Below, piece by piece: positions 22,630 to 28,442 of a stretch of 28,442 nt of DNA. Source of the DNA: JBBQVS01 sp964250805. GTDB taxonomy: Bacteria; Chloroflexota; Ktedonobacteria; Ktedonobacterales; Ktedonobacteraceae. Made by a program: the position numbers and the translations under genes. The stretch spans positions 1 to 28,442 of the forward strand of contig CAXUHG010000072.1 in NCBI GenBank assembly GCA_964250805.1, given 5' to 3'. The notes beneath the pieces were generated by a model. It ran no database searches, was not told the DNA's origin, and was given only the letters and a program-made list of their open reading frames with translations. Each line of letters opens with the position of its first letter. Position 1 is the first letter of the stretch.

Positions 22630-24180
22630 CTATGATACTCTAATCCACAACTCTTTGCCAGGGGCATAATTGTGTACGAGATGGTAGTGCTGTTTGAGCC
22701 AGGAGTAGAAAAGCGCGATGTTCTTCATGGAAAGCAGGCGACCAGTATAAAAGAGAACGGTATGCACATTTGGTTTCTGCGCCTCGGTCAGTAGTTGCTG
22801 CGAAGTAAGATAGCCAGTCTCGACGCGTACAGTAGATGTATCGACCAGGAGCGGGTCGGTATTGCGATGAGCCAGAGCAGTTATGAACTGTGCATCGGTA
22901 ATCACAAGTTGATTCGGTGCCGTGACGCTCTCAACGTCGTGCGCAACATTAGCATCCCATTTTGCGACGGTGATGCTAGTACTTATGTTACGCTCAGCAC
23001 CATAGTAGTGCCGAATAGCGTTTAGATTGACAACGCTCGATGCTAATACTATACATAACATAAGAACGGTAACGCCTGTAAAGAGCGATTGACGGAGTTG
23101 TCTTGAAATGACAATAGGACCAATGCCCAGAACGGCGAGCGCGATGAGCGGAGCAACGAATGCCACTTCATGATGCGAAAAAAGTGGTGCCTGTTCCCAT
23201 AGTAACCCTGCTGTTGCGACAAACCACGCGAGCAAGGGAAGGACGCGCCAATCACGTCGTAGCAAAGCTACAAGGGTACCATATGCCGCCGCAAGCGTGA
23301 GCAGAGAGGTGAGAGCGTGTTCTATTTGCTGAGCATTGCCTACCTTTGTATACTGATACACTTTTCCCGCCGCCGTGTGAAAGGAGACTACTCCTTGCAC
23401 GAGTTGCTGAAATGAGCCGACAAACGGTACAAGTAGCGCGAGGCTAACGAGGACAAAAGAGACGACACCAACAAGTAGTGAGCGAGCCGCAACGAATCGC
23501 GATTTCGGCTCTTGTTGCCAGATTCGCCAGAGTTGAGCAAGAAAGAGGAGACCAATCGGCGCGAGAACAGCAAGACCGAAGAGTTTGCAGAGAATGCTAA
23601 GCGAGAGTGCCCCTCCCGCAAGCGCGGCATAAACTCCACCTCGAACGCCAGAGGGATGTTTCCACCATAACAATGTGGCTCCAACCGCAAGCAGTGAGAA
23701 GGCGACAAAAGGTGCCTCGGCCTGAATCGTTTGTGATTGCCGTAAATATAGTGGGTCTACAACGAGCAGAAGTAGCGCAATAATAGCACCAATACGTCCG
23801 CTTAATGCATAGCCAAGGAGAAATGCACCCACCAAACCAACGAGCGAGATGAGCGCGATACCTAGCCGAGCAGACTCCAGAGTTTGCCCAAAAAGCATAT
23901 AGGTGGGAAAGATGGAGAGCAGAAAGAAGGGTGGTTGCGAGTAAAAAACCTGTTGATAGAGGTGATAACCACTGCCCATCGCCCGTAGCGATTGCCAATA
24001 CACGCCTTCATCGTAACTATCACGATCAAAAGGGAGACCAAGGTCATGTAAACGCGTCCATACGCCAATACCAAATAAAGAAATGGCAACTAGTGCTGTT
24101 AAGATATTTGGTAGTAGCACTGCAGAGCGTCTCTTGCTGCTGTTTTCGATTGCTGTATCGCTAGTCGTACTTATCGCCAT
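22630..24180 (-). CDS. GT39/ArnT-like multi-pass membrane glycosyltransferase
   Basis: This 516-aa protein has about ten or more hydrophobic segments and resembles the dolichyl-phosphate-mannose/ArnT (GT-C) superfamily, which uses polyprenyl-phosphate sugars on the outer membrane face. The first extracytoplasmic loop has RDSYDEGVYWQS, with the Asp/Glu pair expected for the catalytic base, and a following YSQPPFF segment typical of the family. The soluble C-terminal part (about 400-516) should face outward. I chose ATG 24180; the reading frame extends to a TTG at 24231, but that start has no ribosome binding site. Acceptor (lipid, glycan or protein) is unknown. Confidence 0.82.
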   Translation of the reverse strand: MAISTTSDTAIENSSKRRSAVLLPNILTALVAISLFGIGVWTRLHDLGLPFDRDSYDEGVYWQSLRAMGSGYHLYQQVFYSQPPFFLLSIFPTYMLFGQTLESARLGIALISLVGLVGAFLLGYALSGRIGAIIALLLLVVDPLYLRQSQTIQAEAPFVAFSLLAVGATLLWWKHPSGVRGGVYAALAGGALSLSILCKLFGLAVLAPIGLLFLAQLWRIWQQEPKSRFVAARSLLVGVVSFVLVSLALLVPFVGSFQQLVQGVVSFHTAAGKVYQYTKVGNAQQIEHALTSLLTLAAAYGTLVALLRRDWRVLPLLAWFVATAGLLWEQAPLFSHHEVAFVAPLIALAVLGIGPIVISRQLRQSLFTGVTVLMLCIVLASSVVNLNAIRHYYGAERNISTSITVAKWDANVAHDVESVTAPNQLVITDAQFITALAHRNTDPLLVDTSTVRVETGYLTSQQLLTEAQKPNVHTVLFYTGRLLSMKNIALFYSWLKQHYHLVHNYAPGKELWIRVS

Positions 24181-24258
24181 AAAATATGTCTCTTTTGAAA
24201 TTTTCTCTATTACGGTTAGTATATTACACAAGGAATGTTACATGTACAAATAATTTTC

Positions 24259-24382
24259 GTAGAGACCAGATGTATCGCGTCCGAAAGCGCAATTCATTGC
24301 GCGAGATACAATCGTAAAAGCTTGGTTAATAAATATCTCATGCGATAAATCGCGCAATGGACGCGATACATCTGGTCTCTAC
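24259..24382. mobile_element. MITE-like element with 24-bp terminal inverted repeats
   Basis: The ends at 24259-24282 and 24359-24382 are perfect 24-nt reverse complements beginning GTAGAGACCAGATGTATCGC. They are a diverged form of the family A repeat. The 76-bp interior has further partial complementarity (ATTGCGCGAGATA against GATAAATCGCGCAAT) and no coding capacity. The outer TA at each end could be a target-site duplication like that of Tc1/IS630 elements, which is inference. Confidence 0.6.
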
Positions 24383-24423
24383 TAGTCTGCCCATCCTCAA
24401 TTAGACCCCTACTTTTACCCTTC

Positions 24424-24477
24424 AAATCAACATTGGCAAACTACTACGAAATTGTTGTTTCAACAAAGGGTTGATTT
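24424..24477. repeat. Nested inverted repeats upstream of the moxR operon
   Basis: AAATCAAC (24424-24431) pairs with GTTGATTT (24470-24477), and between them TTGTTG (24452-24457) pairs with CAACAA (24461-24466). They may be regulatory or a structured remnant. The rest of 24383-24609 shows only an 11-bp direct repeat (ACGAAATTGTT, twice). Confidence 0.35.
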
Positions 24478-24609
24478 ATGTTTCTTGCACACATATCGCG
24501 GTATTGCGACAATGTATTAGCATGTACCATACACGAAATTGTTCAAGTTGACAAGAGGAATGTGACAGTTCGCATGATAGAGCTTGCCCCTTGCCACGCT
24601 ACTCGCACC

Positions 24610-24639
24610 TTGACAAATATAATAGCAATATGTTATATA
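24610..24639 (+). promoter_or_regulatory. Promoter of the moxR-DUF58-DUF4129 operon
   Basis: A perfect TTGACA at 24610-24615 is followed after 18 bp by TATATA (24634-24639) with a TG extension at 24631. The leader to the ATG is about 90 nt. A second TTGACA at 24548-24553 has no good -10. Confidence 0.65.
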
Positions 24640-24734
24640 AAATATAGCAAATAGCAAATATCGCTAACCTATTATTGTTTTATAATGAGGGCTGATAGGT
24701 TTCTCTCCCTCTTGAAATTGGAGGCAACGCACTT

Positions 24735-25727
24735 ATGAATAAAGAGAGCAGTTCTCCCTCGTTGGCTTCGGTGCGGTCTATTGCGGATACCATACGCGAC
24801 AATGTAGGGCGTATGATTATTGGCAAGGGCGATATCATCACGCTGTTGTTAGTGGCATTGCTCAGTGATGGGCATGTCTTGATTGAAGATGTGCCAGGAA
24901 TGGGGAAAACGGTGATGGCGAAGGCGTTGGCGCGTTCGCTTGGGGCAACCTTTCAGCGTGTGCAGGGAACGCCCGACCTGTTACCGAGCGATATTATTGG
25001 TGTGAGCTACTTTGACCAGCGCAAGAGCGACTTTGTGTTTCGGCAAGGGCCGTTGTTCGCACAGATATTGCTTGTCGATGAGGTTAATCGCACAACGCCG
25101 CGTACACAATCTGCCCTGCTCGAAGCGATGGCGGAGCGGCAGGTGACGGTTGACCGCGATACACTTGTGTTGCCAAAACCCTTTCTTGTGCTTGCCACGC
25201 AAAACCCACTTGAGTTAGAGGGCACGTTTCCGTTGCCAGAGGCACAGCTTGACCGCTTTCTACTCAACGTACAAATTGGCTATCCAACCGAGGACGAAGA
25301 GCAGGACATACTGCATCGTTTCAAATTTGACGACCCACTTGATACGCTACAACCCGTTATCAACGCGGAACAAGTTATCGCGTTGCAGCGAGTTATTCGT
25401 ACTGTGCAGTGGCAGCCATCGGTAGAACGCTATCTGCTGGCGATAGTGCGTGCAACGCGTACCAATCCAGCGATACAAATCGGCATTAGTCCACGCGGTA
25501 CACTTGCCCTATATCGAGCGTGTGAGGCGTATGCAGCGATACAGGGACGCGATTATGTGCAGCCAGACGATATAAAATACCTGGCACCCCGTGTACTGGC
25601 TCATCGTCTGCTCACAACAACGCGCACACGTATGCGTGGCAAGCGTAGCCTGGAACTTATGGAAAACATTATTCGTGGCGTTCCCGTTCCTGTAGAGAAG
25701 ATCGCACCGATATCAAGCAAGAGCTAA
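24735..25727 (+). CDS. MoxR-family AAA+ ATPase
   Basis: This 330-aa AAA+ chaperone-like ATPase belongs to the MoxR group, which assists assembly or activation of metal- or cofactor-containing complexes and partner VWA/DUF58 proteins in the cytoplasm. It has Walker A GMGKT (about 56-60), the MoxR-specific FQRVQGTPDLLPSD, Walker B LLVDEVNR (about 114-121), sensor 1 ATQNP and the C-terminal lid with SPRG. The ATG follows GGAGG. Its stop is 2 bp before the DUF58 start, so the operon is translationally tight. Confidence 0.95.
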   Translation: MNKESSSPSLASVRSIADTIRDNVGRMIIGKGDIITLLLVALLSDGHVLIEDVPGMGKTVMAKALARSLGATFQRVQGTPDLLPSDIIGVSYFDQRKSDFVFRQGPLFAQILLVDEVNRTTPRTQSALLEAMAERQVTVDRDTLVLPKPFLVLATQNPLELEGTFPLPEAQLDRFLLNVQIGYPTEDEEQDILHRFKFDDPLDTLQPVINAEQVIALQRVIRTVQWQPSVERYLLAIVRATRTNPAIQIGISPRGTLALYRACEAYAAIQGRDYVQPDDIKYLAPRVLAHRLLTTTRTRMRGKRSLELMENIIRGVPVPVEKIAPISSKS

Positions 25728-25729
25728 CT

Positions 25730-27148
25730 ATGAATACTGACTCAGTTCCCCTTAATATAGAGAAGGGCACATTCGAGAAACGCCGTCCGTGGTACTTTGT
25801 AGCTGGATTGTTTTTTCTGGCTGGCGTTGTGACACAGCAGCCACTCGTGTTTGTTGCGACCCTCTTCATCCTGCTTATCGCGCTTGTGCCGGAGGTATGG
25901 TACCGTTATGCGTTACGTCACTTGGAGATACGGCAAGAGGTAGATCAGCAACACTTGTTCTTTGGCGAAGAGGTGACGCTTTCCATCAGCATCGAAAATC
26001 AAAAACTGTTGCCGTTGCCCTGGTTGAGTGTTGAAGACTCGATTGCGCCCGCACTGACGGTGCTGAAAAAGCAAGACCTGCGTCTGCAACGCGTGAGCCA
26101 GGATATGCTGGCAACAACATGGCTGCTATGGCCTCTACAGCGCGTGACGCGTCGCTATCGTATTCGTTGTCTTTCGCGTGGCCTGCACACCTTCGGGCCG
26201 ATACGTTTGCGAAGTAGTGACCCATTTGGCTGGCTCGAACGTGATGTCAAGCTTCCTATCGCCGAACGTTTGTTGATTTATCCTCTAGTGGCACCACTCG
26301 AAACGTTAGGACTTGCGTCGATTCATCCTTTTGGCGACTATGCCTCGCAACATCGTTTGTTAGAGGACCCGTTGCAAGTGGCCGGTGTGCGCGACTATCA
26401 GTTTGGGGATGAGCCGCGCCGTATTTCCTGGAAAGCAACCGCGCACGCTGGGACTCTACAGAGCAGGGTGTACGAGCCGAGCAGTTTACGCCGCCTACTT
26501 GTACTGCTGGATGTCTGGAACTACTCAGATACCTGGAAAGGAGTCAATCCTGATATTCAGGAACTGGCAATCACGGTAGCAGCCTCGCTTTCAGTGTGGG
26601 GACTCGATGAAGGCTATAGCGTGGGCGTATTGAGCAATAGCGCGGTTACACTTCCGTCTGAGGAACAGAAGAAAACACTATCACTACCTCATTCTGTGGC
26701 GGACACGCCCGATATTGCTTTTGATACACTGCCCCCTGCCGACGTCTCGTCTCCGGGCATAAGCATACCCTATTCACGCGATTCTGGGCAGTATGAGCAG
26801 ATACTTTCGACGCTGGCACAACTTGCACCACAGTACACAACCCGTATCGAACGTCTCCTCGCAACCGAGGAGACCATGTTTCCGCTCGGCACGACTATTG
26901 TTCTGGTCAGCGCAACCTCGTCACTAACAATGGATACGATTGAGCAGTTAGAGGAACTGCGTTATAGAGGTGCCGTTGTCTACCTAGTACTGCTGGGGCA
27001 CCGTGCCGAAAAGACTTCGCTTGAGACGTATAACCTGCCCGTCTACTATCTGGGCGGAAGTGAGAAATGGCATGAACTCGTTGCAACCGTTAGCACCGCG
27101 CGAGATGAGACACTGGGTACAAGCACAACTGCGCTCGCGCTGGATTGA
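25730..27148 (+). CDS. DUF58 domain-containing protein
   Basis: This 472-aa protein has two closely spaced N-terminal membrane helices (about 21-58). An Ig-like/beta-rich region follows, then the DUF58 signature RDYQFGDEPRRISWKATA (about 221-238) and a von Willebrand-like fold (RLLVLLDVWN, about 257-266). DUF58 proteins are the standard partners of MoxR ATPases, and both often associate with transglutaminase/DUF4129 membrane proteins; their precise function is still unclear. The gene overlaps the next one by 44 bp. Confidence 0.92.
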   Translation: MNTDSVPLNIEKGTFEKRRPWYFVAGLFFLAGVVTQQPLVFVATLFILLIALVPEVWYRYALRHLEIRQEVDQQHLFFGEEVTLSISIENQKLLPLPWLSVEDSIAPALTVLKKQDLRLQRVSQDMLATTWLLWPLQRVTRRYRIRCLSRGLHTFGPIRLRSSDPFGWLERDVKLPIAERLLIYPLVAPLETLGLASIHPFGDYASQHRLLEDPLQVAGVRDYQFGDEPRRISWKATAHAGTLQSRVYEPSSLRRLLVLLDVWNYSDTWKGVNPDIQELAITVAASLSVWGLDEGYSVGVLSNSAVTLPSEEQKKTLSLPHSVADTPDIAFDTLPPADVSSPGISIPYSRDSGQYEQILSTLAQLAPQYTTRIERLLATEETMFPLGTTIVLVSATSSLTMDTIEQLEELRYRGAVVYLVLLGHRAEKTSLETYNLPVYYLGGSEKWHELVATVSTARDETLGTSTTALALD

Positions 27149-28442
27149 AGTTCTGGCTATTCCTGTGATAGCGAGCATCATGGAGGCACAACCTATCTTT
27201 GTTGTGCTAGTATTTATCTCGCCTGCGTTCGCCGATGGCGCGATAGATACACCAATTTTGAGCGAAATAACTATCATCCTGCTTATCCTGGGGCTACGCT
27301 GGTGGGCAATGGGAGTACAGGCAAGGCGTGGCATGAGTGAACAGAATGCACGACTCTTACGCGTGCTGGGATTATTGCTCGCTGGTGGTCTCGTGGTTGG
27401 CACACCGCTATTACTGGTTCGTACTATCCTTTCGGTAATACTATCATCGGCTCTCGTTCTCTGGTTCTGGTGGCGCGGTATGCAGCAAGCTACTGCACAG
27501 TTCGATGATAACTCACTCATGAATACCTTTAGAGTTGGCTTTGCTGTCTTGCTGATCGTGTTACTGTTCTCCGTCTTCTATCTCGACGCGACGTACAGTG
27601 TCCTCTTTACGGCACTTGCGGCGGCTATTCCAATTTTCTTTCTGAGTGGTCTACTCGCGCTCTCGTTTACGCGTGTCGCGCTCATTCAACGTGAGACCGC
27701 TCGTTACGCACCCGACAGCCCACAAACAGCTTCAACGCGGAATTGGTTACTGGCTCTCACGCTCTCTGGGATTGGCGTTGTGCTTGCCGTCCTTGCCCTC
27801 GAAACATTCTCTTTTCATGCCGTTGTCGCGCTAGTTGGCCTCCTATTGTATGTAATGAGCATTGTATTGACGTGGCTTGTAACGCTCATTGCCTATGTCC
27901 TGACACCTGTTTTCTATGGCCTTAGCTGGCTGTTTGCACTGGTACAACATTTTTTCAACGCTGGACATTCTTTTGTAGCCCCTGCCTATCCACCACAGCG
28001 TAGGAACTCTAGTAGACCGCAAGATTTTCCACCAGAAGCAATCGCAGCAGGACGCTTTATTCTGTTGCTGCTCGTGCTTATCGCGCTCTTTTTCGTTGTA
28101 CGCATTATACTAAAGCGAGTGCGTACTACGCGCAAAGAGGACGATGTGGAGGAGATACGTGAAGGCTTATCGCTGCGTTCGATTGTGCAACAACGCCGTG
28201 AAGCCCGGCAAAAGCTCGCTCTCGTATCTACCCCGTCTCTGGAAGTTCTCGACGCGGATTCGGCACGCGTCCATTACCGCGAACTGCTACAAGCAATTGC
28301 GGCAAATAATCCAGCGATCATGCGTCAAGCAGATGAGACGCCCTTGGAATATCGAACACGGCTACTCACTTTTTTGCCACGGGTTACTGTACAAGAGAAA
28401 AATTCACCATCCGAGCAAGAGATACTGGATACGTTGACCAAC
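27105..28442 (+). CDS. DUF4129-type membrane protein (3' end outside the window)
   Basis: An open reading frame of 446 codons runs from ATG 27105 to the last base of the window without a stop. It starts inside the DUF58 gene in another frame. The product has about 8 hydrophobic segments between residues 15 and 350. A cytoplasmic tail follows, whose HYRELLQAIAA...ETPLEYRTRLL segment is characteristic of DUF4129, the C-terminal domain often joined to transglutaminase-like proteins in moxR operons. No transglutaminase domain is visible so far. The start is uncertain because no strong ribosome binding site precedes it and translation may be coupled to the upstream gene. Confidence 0.8.
   Translation, partial: MRHWVQAQLRSRWIEVLAIPVIASIMEAQPIFVVLVFISPAFADGAIDTPILSEITIILLILGLRWWAMGVQARRGMSEQNARLLRVLGLLLAGGLVVGTPLLLVRTILSVILSSALVLWFWWRGMQQATAQFDDNSLMNTFRVGFAVLLIVLLFSVFYLDATYSVLFTALAAAIPIFFLSGLLALSFTRVALIQRETARYAPDSPQTASTRNWLLALTLSGIGVVLAVLALETFSFHAVVALVGLLLYVMSIVLTWLVTLIAYVLTPVFYGLSWLFALVQHFFNAGHSFVAPAYPPQRRNSSRPQDFPPEAIAAGRFILLLLVLIALFFVVRIILKRVRTTRKEDDVEEIREGLSLRSIVQQRREARQKLALVSTPSLEVLDADSARVHYRELLQAIAANNPAIMRQADETPLEYRTRLLTFLPRVTVQEKNSPSEQEILDTLTN

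Noticed and set aside
24548..24580. Second promoter upstream of moxR based on TTGACA at 24548
   Set aside because: No acceptable -10 hexamer lies at 15-19 bp, whereas the promoter at 24610 has both elements.

Overview
The window reads as a chromosomal segment from a Chloroflexota bacterium, most likely of the Ktedonobacteria. This is inference from content: several Hanks-type kinase genes (one with a WD40 propeller, one a pseudokinase fused to a Rieske domain), many GT4/GT39 glycosyltransferases, a single-domain response regulator, TTG/GTG starts with purine-rich ribosome binding sites, and palindromic intergenic repeats. No rRNA, tRNA, CRISPR array, intact transposase or prophage gene was seen. 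A 10-N assembly gap lies at 5215-5224.

Layout. 1-4600: a 42-bp tandem duplication, an unrecognised 155-aa protein, DNA polymerase X with a PHP nuclease domain, ribosomal protein L25/Ctc and a GT4 glycosyltransferase. 4670-6703: a KGG-repeat stress protein converging, across a palindrome and the gap, on a response regulator-plsX operon. 6835-15975: the most distinctive region. It has a zinc-ribbon/kinase/WD40 protein; a divergently arranged redox cluster of a five-helix di-heme cytochrome b, a 1177-aa flavin/FHA/6x[4Fe-4S]/2x cyclic-nucleotide-binding fusion and, on the other strand, a membrane-anchored pseudokinase-Rieske protein; then a hotdog thioesterase. 16058-20864 (minus strand): an Rpn-type nuclease gene, then a run kinase-ridA-dnaA-HAD phosphatase. 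21184-24180: a GT4 glycosyltransferase, a previously overlooked 36-aa membrane miniprotein and a GT39-type membrane glycosyltransferase. 24735-28442: a MoxR-DUF58-DUF4129 operon whose last gene runs off the window end.

How the parts may work together. The 8948-15437 cluster carries flavin, up to six iron-sulfur clusters, two hemes and a Rieske centre. It also carries phosphopeptide-binding (FHA), cyclic-nucleotide-binding and pseudokinase modules. I infer a membrane electron-transfer chain gated by second messengers and Ser/Thr phosphorylation. No substrate can be assigned from the sequence.

Two families of palindromic repeats recur between genes: one built on TAGGGACCGATTTATCGCG, the other on GGGAGACCGCAAGGGTCTCC. 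They tend to sit at gene 3' ends and look like REP/MITE-type elements, some probably acting as terminators.
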